Shown: positions 24,851 through 35,537 of the stretch, piece after piece
Layout: every line of letters begins with the position of its first letter
Numbering within the stretch: the first letter of the stretch is position 1
Assembly: GCA_003049485.1 (NCBI GenBank)
Contig: PYST01000089.1
Coordinates: 55,509 to 119,508, forward strand
Direction: 5' to 3'
From: Ophioceras dolichostomum
Taxonomy: Eukaryota > Ascomycota > Sordariomycetes > Magnaporthales > Ophioceraceae
DNA length: 64,000 nt
Notes under the pieces: model-generated
What the model saw: the letters and a program-made list of their open reading frames with translations, nothing else
Database searches by the model: none
Told to the model about the DNA's origin: nothing
Position numbers and translations under genes: made by a program

Positions 24851-26080
24851 ATGGCCCCTAGCGACTACACCTTCCAGGGCTGGCTCGGCCACAGCCCCGA
24901 GTCCGTCAACGGCAAGATGGAATGGGGCGCCTTCGAGCCCAAGAAGTGGACAGAGGACGATGTAGACATCCAGATTACACACTGCGGCATCTGCGGCTCG
25001 GACCTGCACGTGCTCAGCTCCGGCTGGTCGCCCACCCCTTACCCTTGCTGCGTCGGCCATGAGATCATCGGCAGGGCCGTCCGCGTGGGAAGCAACGTCG
25101 AGCACGTCAAGGTCGGCGACCGCGTCGGCGTCGGTGCGCAGGCCCGCAGCTGCCTGAGGCCGGACTGCTATGAGTGCTCACAGGGGCTCGAGAACTACTG
25201 CGGGCGCCGCGAGGAGGCCGTCAACACGTACGGTAGCGTCTACCCCAGGGGCGAGGGCAAGTCGTACGGCGGCTACGCCGACTACAACCGCACCAACGGA
25301 CGGTTTGTCATTCCTATCCCCGACGGCATCGCGTCGGAGCACGCGGCGTCGATGCTGTGCGCTGGCATCACCACGTACCTGCCGCTGCGGACGAACGGGT
25401 GCGGGCCGGGGAAGAACGTGGGCATTGTCGGTGTTGGTGGTCTGGGTCATTTTGCGGTAATGTGGGCAAAGGCGATGGGCGCGGATAAGGTGGTGGGCAT
25501 CTCGCGCAGGGCGTCGAAGCATGGTGAGGTGCTGGCTATGGGGGCGGATGCATATATCGCTACCGAGGATGATCAGGACTGGGACACGACCAATGCGCGC
25601 ACGCTGGACCTGATTATCTGCACTGTGTCGCACAGCGACATGCCCCTGAACAAGTACCTCAGCCTGCTGAGGGTTGGCGGCACGTTCATCAATGTCGGGT
25701 AAGTTGCGCAATTTCTCTCCAATGACCTTCCTGAGCGATGAAATACCGCAGCAAAGACCACACCACTAACACTGCTTTGTATCATCAGTGCCCCTGATGG
25801 TGGTCTCCTCCCCCACATCAACGCCTTCACACTGATCGGCAAGGGCATCAAGGTCGGCGGGAGCCTGATTGGCAGCCCAAGCGACATCAGTGAGATGCTG
25901 CAGTTCGCCGTCAAGCACAGCATCAAGCCCCTCGTGCAGACCAGGCCGCTCTCCGACGCAAACCAGACCATCCTCGATATGTCGGCCGGGAAGGCCAGAT
26001 TTCGCTATGTTTTGGTGAACGAAAAGCATGGCAAGGATACGCCGAAGTTGTCGCGAATATCTGGAGTTAGGAATGCCTAA
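24851..26080 (+). CDS. Zinc-dependent NADP(H) alcohol dehydrogenase (cinnamyl/ADH6-like)
   Basis: Two exons: 24851-25698 and 25789-26080; 379 aa. This is a medium-chain dehydrogenase. Catalytic zinc ligands are in HCGICGSDLH and GHEIIG; the four structural-zinc cysteines are in SCLRPDCYECSQGLENYC. The coenzyme Rossmann motif is GVGGLGHFAVMWAKAMGA, followed by GISRRASKHG, whose basic residues suit NADPH. This matches yeast Adh6/Adh7-type enzymes, which reduce aromatic and branched aldehydes to alcohols in the cytosol. The 90-nt intron has a GTAAGT donor and a CACTAAC branch-like site. The C-terminus (DTPKLSRISGVRNA) runs slightly past the family's usual end. A role in detoxifying lignin-derived aldehydes is plausible but inferred. 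Confidence 0.93.
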
Positions 26081-26485
26081 TTGGGAATTTGTGAGCTAGG
26101 GGTCGGTGAAGATGATAGCATGTCTCGTTGTTAAAGAGAGGGCAGAACACCTGGGCAAGTCAGGGAGGTATGCAGTTGGGGAGGGGTGTGGGTTCGGCCC
26201 ACAGCCAGAAAACAGAAAACAGGCGTTCGTTGTCCTACCCTTCAGACCGGCCCTCATGCAGCGAGGAGTATGAAGAAAAATTGCACAGCCCCCGGCCACT
26301 GGGTATCGTATTGGCTATCGTTGTCCTGATCGGCACTGATGTGGCTCATGCTACAGCTGGATCAGCCCCAGCCTCCATTCCCCAAATGAAAAAAAAAGAG
26401 AACAGTTAACCTGGTGCTATTTTTTGCTGTGATCCTGTCCAAAACCTCAAAACAAAGCTACCCCAGACACGCAAGGACGGGAATC
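26081..26485. other. Intergenic, 0.4 kb
   Basis: This is the gap between the ADH stop codon and the next plus-strand ATG. No feature was recognised apart from an A-rich tract near 26388-26398. Confidence 0.5.
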
Positions 26486-27593
26486 ATGGATATCGCATTC
26501 ACAGCCGAGAGGCAGTGGCCAGAGGGACAAAGGTCCACCGCCGAAAATAGTGTTGCCGTATTGATAGACGGATCAGTGCCAGTCCGCAGGAACAGGCCGG
26601 CGAGCTCCATTGTCACTGCCGGTTCGAACGAGTCTGCGGTGTCCTCGGGTAGCGTTTATAGTTCCGATCTACAAGGTGAGCTCCCAGCCTTCCAACCTCG
26701 GCATCCAGTGCCGTTGCGAGATGTAGGATTGCGCCCGTCATTTCTAAAGCCAGGTCTCCCGCGATTAACAATTTCCAGAGATACATCGTCGCAGAATCGA
26801 TCCCCCTTCTGCCGCGGAGGATCGCGAGAGACCTAGCCAAAGGCTCGTGTACGCTTACAGCCCGCCTAGATCGGACAGAAGCCGCAGAAGACCGGGAGGG
26901 TACTACGACAGAGTGTACTACGGACTTGCGCCAGACCCCTGGAAGCCTCCCGTCGAACCAGATGGCGAGCGTCGGCCCGGTGGCTCAACATTGAATTTCA
27001 GTTCCGGGCGGCGGGCATCGATCAGTCCACCCGTTGTGGTTGTTGAACCTGCCTCGGTTCTAGCTGAAGTACCATCACGCGGCAGCACGAGCACCAACGA
27101 ACCACCTGTCGATGCAAGACATGTCGCCGCTCACGGCCCATCCGGGCTCATAACGTATCTAAGAAGACCAGTGTGGATGTGGCTCGTCGTCCTCGTCCTG
27201 TGCACCGTTTCCGGAATCCTGACCACCACTGCACACTCGCTGCTGGGCCTGAGCGATGCGACGACCGACGCCGTCCAGTCCCGGGCAGACGTCGACGCAA
27301 GCGGGTTCTACGCCAACATGTCCAACCTTACGCTCAGCGTGGCCTCGCTGGCGATCATCGCGTCCAGGCCAATGGACACGCGGCACTGGACGGCGACTGT
27401 GGGATTCTTGTCTGTGGCTGTTATCAGCGCCATTGTCAGCGCTGGAGCATCCAAGTCCAGGCCGGGGCTGGCTCTGTGGGCGGGCTTCATATGCCAACTG
27501 TCGCAATTCTTGGCCACTGCATTACTGATAGAGGAAAAGGCGAACGAGAAGGCTCGCTCAGAGGCATATGAGCTGAGACGACTGGCTGTTTAG
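26486..27593 (+). CDS. Four-TM membrane protein, unknown function
   Basis: Two exons: 26486-26675 and 26779-27593; 334 aa. The intron (GTGAGC donor, CCAG acceptor) joins SSDLQ to EIHRRRIDPPSAAEDRERPS in phase and removes stops in all frames. The first 180 residues are disordered, rich in Arg, Pro, Ser, with a Tyr/Pro-rich stretch (PGGYYDRVYYGLAPDPWKPP). The C-terminal part has about four hydrophobic helices, including MWLVVLVLCTVSGILTTTA, ATVGFLSVAVISAIVSA and LALWAGFICQLSQFLATALL, then a short charged tail. I do not recognise a named domain; the layout resembles uncharacterised fungal MARVEL-like or tetraspan proteins. Confidence 0.75.
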
Positions 27594-27786
27594 ACTGGGT
27601 GGCCGATGAAGAAAGCTGAGTTGGCCACCAGGGACAAATATGGAGTAGATATAAACAGCAACTACGGATCCTCAGAAGAGGTTGGATCTTTATCGTTTCC
27701 CTTTGTACAGGTTGGTCGAAGACTTGAGTTACTGCTTTATCTTTCCGTGTTGTTCGCTGCCTAGTAGACATGGACATATCAACTTT

Positions 27787-28072
27787 TCATAGCACCACCA
27801 AGTTGGCGCCCTTGGAGTCGACCTCGAATCTAATTATGGTCTCAATTCCCTCTTCGGTTATCAAATCAGGACCTTTCAGCGAATTCAGACTATGTATCTC
27901 TCGGTTCATCACAGTAAAATATCCCAGTTCACCAACATCCGCCTCATGAAGTTCGGCGGGCATGACCTGCCACAGTCCCGCAACTTCGACGCGGAAACAA
28001 CCACTACACTTCGATTCCACGAACCCCAAAGCACCTGGTCGCCTGGCTCAATGACAACTACCGCCGGCCTGG
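27787..28072 (-). pseudogene. Coding-like ORF, possibly frameshifted remnant
   Basis: The minus-strand frame ending at 27787 encodes text with good protein character (CFRVEVAGLWQVMPAELHE, IHSLNSLKGPDLITEEGIET), then VDSKGANLVVL and stop. It lacks an ATG: the first start-like codon is a TTG at 28027-28029, with a TGA a few codons upstream. Just upstream, an overlapping frame reads DPRPAVVVIEPGDQVLWGSW, also protein-like, and then turns to nonsense. The simplest reading is one short gene carrying a frameshift near 28015-28030, or an assembly error there. An unrecognised intron is the alternative. No family was recognised. The HSE cluster at 28191-28243 lies upstream of it. Confidence 0.35.
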
Positions 28073-28190
28073 GATCTCATGTCGTTTCGGGCTTGTGAGG
28101 GATAAAGATGTCTTTGCTCCGGGGCTATTAGGACGTGCTTAATGAGAGAGGAACCTTGAGAAATGGGGGGAACATGGGAGAATGTTGTCA

Positions 28191-28243
28191 GAAGATTCTA
28201 CCAACTGCTCGAAGGTTCTATAGACTTCCATGATGTTCCAGAA
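28191..28243. promoter_or_regulatory. Cluster of heat-shock elements
   Basis: There are three perfect inverted HSE pairs within 53 bp: GAAGATTC (28191-28198), GAAGGTTC (28211-28218) and TTCCAGAA (28236-28243). HSF binds arrays of inverted GAA units; the starts here are 20 and 25 bp apart, about two helical turns. A TATA box follows at 28304 on the plus strand. The cluster could serve either the plus-strand start at 28406 or the minus-strand remnant. Confidence 0.5.
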
Positions 28244-28303
28244 CGATGCTTGATAATAGCTTCTATGACCTTCGACGTGATTCATCTCTCCACTCTAGAG
28301 GTC

Positions 28304-28311
28304 TATAAAAG
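28304..28311 (+). promoter_or_regulatory. TATA box downstream of HSE cluster
   Basis: TATAAAAG, 61 bp after the last HSE and about 95 bp before an ATG at 28406, the order expected of a heat-inducible promoter. Confidence 0.5.
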
Positions 28312-28405
28312 ACCATCCATTCACCCTGTAGATAGACAGAATAAGAAGGGCAAGGGGCTCTTCAATACACTCATTCAAATAGTTCCCTTCTCTCTTTTCC
28401 AATAA

Positions 28406-28441
28406 ATGTCAACTATTTCTCGCTTCATCGTCGGCCTCGTG
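28406..28441 (+). other. Possible first exon of a very short gene
   Basis: An ATG follows the HSE/TATA promoter and a CT-rich leader. It opens MSTISRFIVGLV and meets a GTACGT donor-like site at 28442. Read through, the frame stops after about 24 codons. No convincing second exon was found; an acceptor after GTGAAG near 28586 would give a peptide of about 35 aa. A start region of a lost gene is an equally good explanation. Confidence 0.2.
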
Positions 28442-30204
28442 GTACGTTGTTGCCCGCCGCGGGCCCCTAGTTGTACCTTCTGAGCCTAGAGGCTATCGTT
28501 GATAGCCGTGCGAGCGGATGAGAGGCCGAATCCCGGCTGATGGGCTGGGTATTGTGCCTGATATCTCACAAATGACCACCGTGAAGGGTAATGGGAGCTC
28601 GAAAGGTCACTGTGGTCACCCAGAGCCGGATCTTTTGCGCTGTTTCGTCCCTAGGTAGTACGTACTGTTCCAGCACGATGCTGCCAAGAGAGTGGAGTTC
28701 AAGACTGAGTAACAGGACTCTTATACGGGGATATGTAGTTCGTTATCGTGGCTTCGTGCCTGGGAAAGGGGGGCCAAGACGGGAGAGCGACACGCAGCTC
28801 GAATGGACCAAAGCTGAGGTAGCACCTATAGGCTTGGCTGCATCAACCAAACCACAGCGTTCCATGATGAATCGATGATGATGCACTTGGAACCTGGTGA
28901 GGGACGTAGTGCAGCTAAAAACCAATATTATAAGATTGTCCAGTTTATGCAGTATCAAAAAAGCTTCTTCTGAGCTATCGAACGACGTTGTTGAGGTCCA
29001 GATTATGCATGATCCATTCCCAGAAACGACGGAGTAATCACATCACCGATTCCGATTCTGGTAGACAAGGCAAGGATTCAAGCTAGATACAAAAAATGTT
29101 AAGGAACGAATAAGAAAAAGCCCGCGGAACTTTTCGCGTTGGCCTTTTTGTCCGCCGAACAAGACGCAAGCTTCTCGCAGCAAGAGGCGACATGATAACC
29201 AAGGATGCCAGACGATCCGACGATCCTCAGACGTCACCTGCGTCAAAAAGAACCCGCTCCGGGAAGTGTTTTGGCCTGTCTGTAAGGCTCACGGTCTGTG
29301 GTCCGTGGGGACACCGCCCGCCAGCGGTTTTAAAGGCTAACTTGAAGAATGAACACTGCCAGAACTCCACTGGTAGCAACTGGGATTCTGCAGCCGGTGT
29401 TTCGAAATGCCCAGGAAAGCCCGCCGATCGACGTCGATCACAGATGCGGCTCAATCCAACCGGATCAAATGACAAAAATTTACTCACACGACTCTCTTTC
29501 GAAAGCCGAAAGCTGTTGGGCGAGCACTAGCGCTACATCAGAAGATCCCCATACGAGAAGTTTATGAATTCCTGCCAGTTTGTTACGTATTATCGGTCGG
29601 TGAAGCCCACAAACCCCTGGCCCTTTCCCCAGGGCGTCGCGATCATCATTTTTGGCTTCCCCAAGATGGATCCTCCAAACGGAAGGGGCCAAAAAAGAAA
29701 AATTGAAAGGGGGCAGGGAAGAGACGGGATGAATCAAGTATCAACAAACCCGATACGAAAGGAGAAGGGAAAAAAAGCTTTACCGTCCCTGACGAAGCGG
29801 ACCGGGAAAAAAAGTCCGAGGGTATGGATGGGAGGACTGATGAACCGAACCGCCATAAAATATAGTCTTAGAGAACTGGTCCGCTCCCTCTTCCAAACTT
29901 CCCGGATCTGGATGTCTTGGCTTTCTTTCCTTTTCGTTCGTCTTGACTTTTCCTTCCTTTCATCTTCTTCAGGTCCAGGGTCGTTTTTCTTCCTTTCTAT
30001 CTTCTATTCACTTACAGGTGCCGGTCACTCGTTTCGCTCTTCATCACCCTCTTTCTTGCTCTCTATTATTATCATTCTTCTTCGTTGTAAATACTTTATT
30101 GTAGACTTTTCTTTTGTTGTTGTTCTTTTATTCCCTTTTTTTTTGCCCAGTCCTGTTATTTCGTGCCACGAAAGGAAGGAAAATCCCCCGCAAGCCAAGA
30201 GAAG
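28442..30204. other. Intergenic, 1.8 kb, pyrimidine-rich at right end
   Basis: No gene is seen. A perfect hairpin GGCTATC-GTT-GATAGCC lies at 28491-28507. From about 29910 to 30160 the plus strand is strongly pyrimidine-rich, typical of a fungal core promoter and 5' leader, which fits the LPMO gene starting at 30205. Confidence 0.5.
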
Positions 30205-30909
30205 ATGTGGTCCAAACTTGCCCTGGCTTCGCTCCTCGCCGCCGCCGCCACGACAGTCTCGGCGCATGGTAACATCACCTCGCCCCCCGCGCGTCTGCCA
30301 GGTCCGGCCATGGCGCTGGCCTGCGGACAGTTGGCGGTCGACACTATCCTCTCGGACGGGACGTTGCCGATAGAGGACGTTACTGCTTCGGGGGTGAACT
30401 GTGCGTGATATCTGTGCCTACCTATTTCCCTTTCCCTCTCCCCCCATCATCCATACTTCCTTCTCACTCCTCACCACTTGGCGCTACCGGCAATGAGAGA
30501 ACCTCAACTGACATCTATATCTCCCCTCCACTGTCCAGGCAACCTCTTCCTCTGCCGCGGCGCCCAATTCGCCGACAACAAAGCCAACGTGCAGACCTTC
30601 GCCCCCGGACAGGTCGTGCCGATGAAGGCGGCCCTGCCCATCCCGCACGAGGGGCCCATGAACGTCTCGATCATCAACACGGCCACCAACAAGGCCATCG
30701 GCGAGCCCCTGATAGTGTTCGACAGCTACGCTGACGAGAACCTCGCCCAGCTGCCCGCTAACAACACCGCCTTCTCCATCACCATCCCCCAGAGCCTGCC
30801 CGTGGGAGCCTGCACCGTCGCGGGCCAGTGCGTCGTGCAGTGGTTCTGGTTCGGCACCGCGGCGCAGCAGACTTATGAGAGCTGTGTTGATTTCATCTTC
30901 GTGATCTGA
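30205..30909 (+). CDS. Small secreted lytic polysaccharide monooxygenase (AA16-like)
   Basis: Two exons: 30205-30400 and 30539-30909; 188 aa. A signal peptide (MWSKLALASLLAAAATTVSA) is cut just before His21, giving the N-terminal His of the copper histidine brace; the second His is about residue 102 in LPIPHEGPMNVSI. Further conserved text includes SPPARLPGPAMALACG, CNLFLCRGAQFADN and the C-terminal TYESCVDF. Six or more cysteines support disulfides. LPMOs use copper with peroxide or oxygen to cleave polysaccharides oxidatively outside the cell. The overall pattern recalls CAZy AA16, but that is from memory and another PF03067-related family is possible. There is no binding module and no GPI signal. 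The GMC oxidase at 1734-3805 belongs to a class that can supply peroxide or electrons. Confidence 0.85.
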
Positions 30910-31836
30910 GGGGGGGGGAGGGGAAGGGAAAGGAGTGGCTTTCAGTTGACACTGATTGATGATATGAAGAGCTGGAGCTGGGGAGTCAGGTTAGGGTTGG
31001 AGATGGAGTGAGCCTTGTTAGGCACTTTTTTGTTGTGTGATGCTTGCTTGTGTTATGGAAGCCGCGTCACGAGCGCCGTTTGTGGTGGAAGGGTTGAGGA
31101 ATGGGCCGGGTTGGGATGGACGCATCTCTCCATTCAGCCAGGGGCAAAGGTCGCCGCATTTGTGGGAGGTTTGGGGGCCGATGGCGGTATGTGCTTCTAT
31201 CTCACAGCTCTATTGGTTCGCGGTAGCGATCTTGTTCCAGCGGGGTCCGCCCAGCATCAGGCCTAAATTTCCACGTCACCCCTACTCAGACACGGCGCGG
31301 TCCTTGTGCAAGCGCGCCTGACAAGCTCGTGTCGTTCAACTGCAGGGTGTCTTTTTGATTCTTGGGTCCCCGCTTGTTTGCATTGTCGGCCACGCAGCAT
31401 TTGAGAACGAAGCTCGATTGTTCGGAAATGGAACGGGTATTAGTTGTAGGTTGGTATCTTGTTTGGTTCAAGAAATAAAGAGTCTATACACAAGGACTTT
31501 GCTTGCTTTGCTATGCTAACCAATTGAGGGGAAAGCAAGCTGCAGGAGAATGTGATGAGGTGATGAGCCGGATGAGCTCGATGTGTCGGCATTGTGTTAT
31601 CGTCTGCCAAGCTCGTCACTCATGTCCCATCCGTGCCTAACCCCTTTTCCGATTCAGCGTCATCTTTCGAGACCGCTTCGGCGCCAAGCGCTGCAGTAAG
31701 TCTATCGGCCCAGTATCTCGCCACAGGCAGCCTTGCCCCTCTCGGCTCAGGACTCGTCCGGCCGAGTCGATGAGCTCGCCGTCTCGCAGGTGTGATACAG
31801 CTGTGGTCTCTCGGCTCCAGGTACTATGCGTACGCG
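30910..31836. other. Intergenic between convergent genes, 0.9 kb
   Basis: This is the 3' side of both the LPMO (plus) and the Cys-rich membrane protein (minus). A G-rich run starts right after the LPMO stop. No gene is seen. Confidence 0.5.
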
Positions 31837-32893
31837 TCATGGGCTGCGATGCGAGCTTTGTGGCGAGTACAACGTGTGCAGCGAGTGTGGTTGCGGTGAG
31901 TGTCCCATATCCCCAGGCACCTCGTGCAGTGGCTGCGTGTGCCCCAGCTCCTGCGGTGCCTGTGGCGGCATCACCGCCTTGCCCTCGGTGTACATCGTCC
32001 AGATGGGCCCCGAGCCGCTCAGAGACATTGCCTCGAACTTGCTGAGCTCCAGCCGGGCCTCGGCAGCGTCGGCCCTAGCTTTTCGGAGGAGGAAGATGGC
32101 CGCTGCCAGGGCGGCTAGCAAGGGCACGCCGACACCGACGCCTACTCCGACTCCAACCCCGACCACTGTTGGGGACGACGAGGAGGTCAGCGCCGCGCCG
32201 CAAGTTGACTGGGTGATGCCTTCGCCCGTCGAAATGGCGATGCTGCTGCTGCAAGACGCTGGACGCCCCGTCACGACGGAATACACCGTCACCGTCGACG
32301 CTGCTGGTGGTGCGTCCGCGGTGTAGTTCGACACCTGAAGGATCGAGTTGTTGTCGAACGACCGCGCATCGCTGATGAAGCCCGTGGCGATGGCGAATGG
32401 ATTCTTGCAGCCCGTCACGTTCATGCCACAGACGAAGTCTTGGCTCTCGTCGCATTGGCGTAGGTCGGCGAGTTTGTCGGCCGGGTTGTTTCTGCAGTAC
32501 GCTGGACATGCCGAGTCGCCCCAGGTCTTGTCGGTGCAGGACACTCGTATTACGTGGTTGTATGGCCCATCGTAGCAGAGGCCGTTGCTCAGGCAAGCTT
32601 GATAGTAAGGTCAAGTCAGCGACTGACGACGAAGAGGTACCTGGCGAGGGAGACGTTGATGACGATAAATGGGGGGGAGGGTACAGGAACTCACTATGTG
32701 ACCTCTCGCAGCAGTGACTATGCCGGCCTGTCTGGCATGGAATTCCGGCATCATGCTTTATTCCGTTAGGATAGTAGCATGACTGCGCTGTAGCTGGGTG
32801 TGACAGCAGTGCGCCAGTGATGAAGAGCAAGGCTCCCAGACGGATAACCACCCGGGTGGCCACATCAACTGGCCTTCTCCGTGACAGCTCCAT
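31837..32893 (-). CDS. Cys-rich type I membrane protein, second of three
   Basis: Two exons: 32893-32695 and 32597-31837; 319 aa. An N-terminal hydrophobic signal (IRLGALLFITGALLSHPATA) leads to a Cys-rich ectodomain: SCYYPNG, PCQTGRHSHCCERSH, CLSNGLCYDG, SCTDKTWGDSACPAYCRN. This pattern (CCxxxxxCLSNGLC) is common in uncharacterised fungal surface proteins. The membrane span is preceded by an unusual alternating GVGVGVGVGVGV stretch and continues PLLAALAAAIFLLRK. The cytoplasmic tail is short, Pro/His/Ser-rich, with an imperfect repeat near its end (HSLHTLYSPQSSHRSP). The intron (GTGAGT donor) joins ERSH to TCLSNG in phase. The role is unknown; sensing or adhesion is inference. Confidence 0.82.
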
Positions 32894-34562
32894 AGACTTT
32901 TATATGTGAAGACACTTCGTTGTCGTCCAGCGCTCGAAGAGGCGGGAGAGAGGGAAAGGGACAAAAAGAGGTGGAGATGAGCCCAGGGGAAGATTTGCCG
33001 GGACAGCTTCCAGATAAGAAGGAACAGATTCCGAGGAGATGGACATCAACTTATTCCAGATGTAGACCGCAGGTACGTGGCGGGAAAGTTGGGGGCTGGC
33101 TTCAGCTCTCATTTCTCATCACTTGTTGAACTTGACCGATACCCGATAAGGTACATAGGATGACCTGCCGAGCAAAGACAGGGGCCCGGCGTCAAAGTCA
33201 AGGCAGCTGTGGATGTCCACTAACATTTCTCTGCGCCGTGCGAAGGAACCAGGTACCACGATTTCCACCAACGAAGGAGCACAATGAGTGCACCGAGAAA
33301 AGAAACTGAAGCGAAGGGATAATAATGCGATCCATCGTTAACTCCGCACCTTAGGAGGAGGTACAGGACCTACAAAGCGACAAATGAAGTGGTGTTCAAT
33401 CTGGATCATTTCCACCACCAGCGACAGGGAAACATGCCGCGGTACCAGGAAACACGAGTGAGGCAGTGACGCCCAGGTCAGTCGCGGGCCGCACCACAGC
33501 ATATCGACCTTCTACCCAGTGCAAAGAGCCCCAGAAAACTGTTGATCCGGGTCAGGCTGTGCCACATTTATGTTGGTCTTCTTCTGTGTGGCTCAATCTG
33601 ATTGGAAACATCTTTGATCCATCAGGTATTAAACTGAAGAGGTAGGTAGCTAAGAACGGACTCCAAGAGGCTATGTGCCATCGAGGCGTTGTTAGTCGAT
33701 GGTTGGGGCGCAGGTGTTGAGAGGTCGTCACAGTCGCAATGAAACACCTGAGGCCCCCAACCTCTTACCAGCACGAGCTTGACTGGACTGTCGACGACTT
33801 TCTTAATTCCTTCCTCACTTTTTTGCACACCTCTTCCACTGCCATGTGCCACCTGAGTGAATTTATCTGGAACCAAGCTTTCTGAGGGGGACGAAAAGAG
33901 AGAGAGTGGAAACTAACGGCCGAGGTCAGGCCTTGATGAGATGTCCTCGCCTCTTGGTAATTTAAGCTTGAATCCCACCATGCTGCCTCCAGGTCCTCCG
34001 ACCCCCGACGTCGGCCTCTTCCCGCCCGTACAGAGTCCACAGCCCGGCCCCAGGCGACCGCGCTAGTGCTCCCTTCCATAAGTCGCTACCCCCACAGCAC
34101 CTAGTACTCGGCAAGGGAGGTAGGTACCAGGTAGGTAGATGAGAGCATATTTTCCGCCCTATAATTTTTTTTTTGGCTCCAGCAGCGCGGCTAGTCCGCA
34201 AGCGCCCGGGACCGAGGATTGCTAAATGTACCTCCCTATGTAAAAGTCCCTCGGAGGGAGGTCGCACCCACGAGCGAACCCACCTCCCGCCGCCTCCCTG
34301 CGTTCTTCCTAGCCAAGTCCGTTGCTGCCACCTAGTCCATAATCAGTATTTCGCTTGTACCGCACACCATCAAGCTTCTTCTGCAAGTATATAAAGGGGC
34401 AGTAAGCACTTCAACTTCATCTCCGAAAGCTCACCATGTTCTGAGGTGGACATATCTGACAACGAGGGGCCATCTCGGTATCTCACTGTCTACGAAGTGG
34501 CCAAAAAAAAAGCAATGAAATACCTAGGTAGGCAGCAAGGAAAAATAAATAAATAAAAGGAC
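32894..34562. other. Intergenic, 1.7 kb
   Basis: No supported gene. A TATATAAA element at about 34388-34395 is followed by CACC-ATG at 34436, but that frame stops after two codons (ATG TTC TGA), so no gene is called. Confidence 0.5.
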
Positions 34563-34661
34563 CAGCCATGCCAGGAATCGAACCTGGGACCTTCTGAGGT
34601 GCCTCTGCCCTCCTCCCTCAGAGCCCAACCTCAGACGCGCTAACCTCTGCGCCACACGGCC
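34563..34661 (-). tRNA. tRNA-like gene, isotype unclear
   Basis: The minus strand folds as a tRNA. The acceptor GGCCGTG (34661-34655) pairs with CATGGCT, using G-T wobbles; the D-arm is GCGC-AGAGGTTA-GCGC; the anticodon stem is TCTGA/TCAGA; the variable loop is AGGTC; and the T-arm is CCAGG-TTCGATT-CCTGG. A T-rich tract follows, suitable for Pol III termination. The region between the anticodon half-stems is 33 nt, implying a 26-nt intron. However, position 33 reads G instead of the invariant T, so no anticodon can be read with confidence. It may be a decayed tRNA, or an intron with non-standard placement. Confidence 0.6.
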
Positions 34662-35537
34662 TACTCGGTGCTCATAGCTGTCAGTCGAAAGGAAACCCGC
34701 AGGTCTTGAGGGACGGAAATACAAAGAAGCAGTGTCGAATAGGTACAATTGGGGGAAGGGGCGCTGCCTATGGCCGGCGAAGGTATGACGGGAAAGGAAG
34801 GAGCTTTGTGACTGACCGTTCTCTCGTCTCACTCCCTAGGTTAGGTACCTACCTAGGAGGTACCTACGCAACGACGACTGAGGTGTGGGGCAAGGGAAAG
34901 GGGCCGACGATAAGGATTTGAGAGGACTGTTATATACCAGAATTCTCTTTCTTTGTGTTCTTCAGTGACAGGTTTTTCGATGTGATTGGGGAGCCTCGTT
35001 CCAGGGAAATACGGGAGATATTTTTGGGTAGGGCCTCCGAGAACCAAACCTGGGCACTGACAGGTACTTGCAGGGGATTGTCAAGGGGTAGTGAGCCCGT
35101 CGTAGCGCGTAGATGGGAGCGATCCTGGCAAAATGACTGCTTCGCCTTATCACCATAGGAGAAGAAGTGCAGCCCTCAAGCTCTCCAGGATATTTCGTCC
35201 ATCCAAACAACCTGCTGGCTCGGTTATTTATCGTCATCACGAAGGTGATGTGAGGTCCCGGAGAGACCAAACGCCCCACCAAATGCGGGAAGGAAGTGGG
35301 GCACCCGTTGTCTGTATCAGATTCCGGGACTCTGCAGGAAAACCGTGACTCACAACACCAAGCGGATTTATCATCAAACGGACGGTCCTTTCTTGGAATT
35401 CAACTCGGACTCCCTAGCTCATTCTTACTGGTAGTTGACAGACCGCGACGGAAGACGAAGGAAGAGAGGGCCAAGTCGAGTCGGCTCAGACGAGGAGTGA
35501 CCGTGTTGGTGCGCGCCTGTGTGCGCTGCACAAAACG
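34662..35537. other. Intergenic, 0.9 kb
   Basis: No gene is seen. The region should include the promoter of the plus-strand gene at 35538. Confidence 0.5.

Noticed and set aside
34388..34440. TATA box followed by CACC-ATG as a plus-strand gene start
   Set aside because: The frame is ATG-TTC-TGA and no donor site rescues it; the nearby tRNA-like gene is on the other strand.
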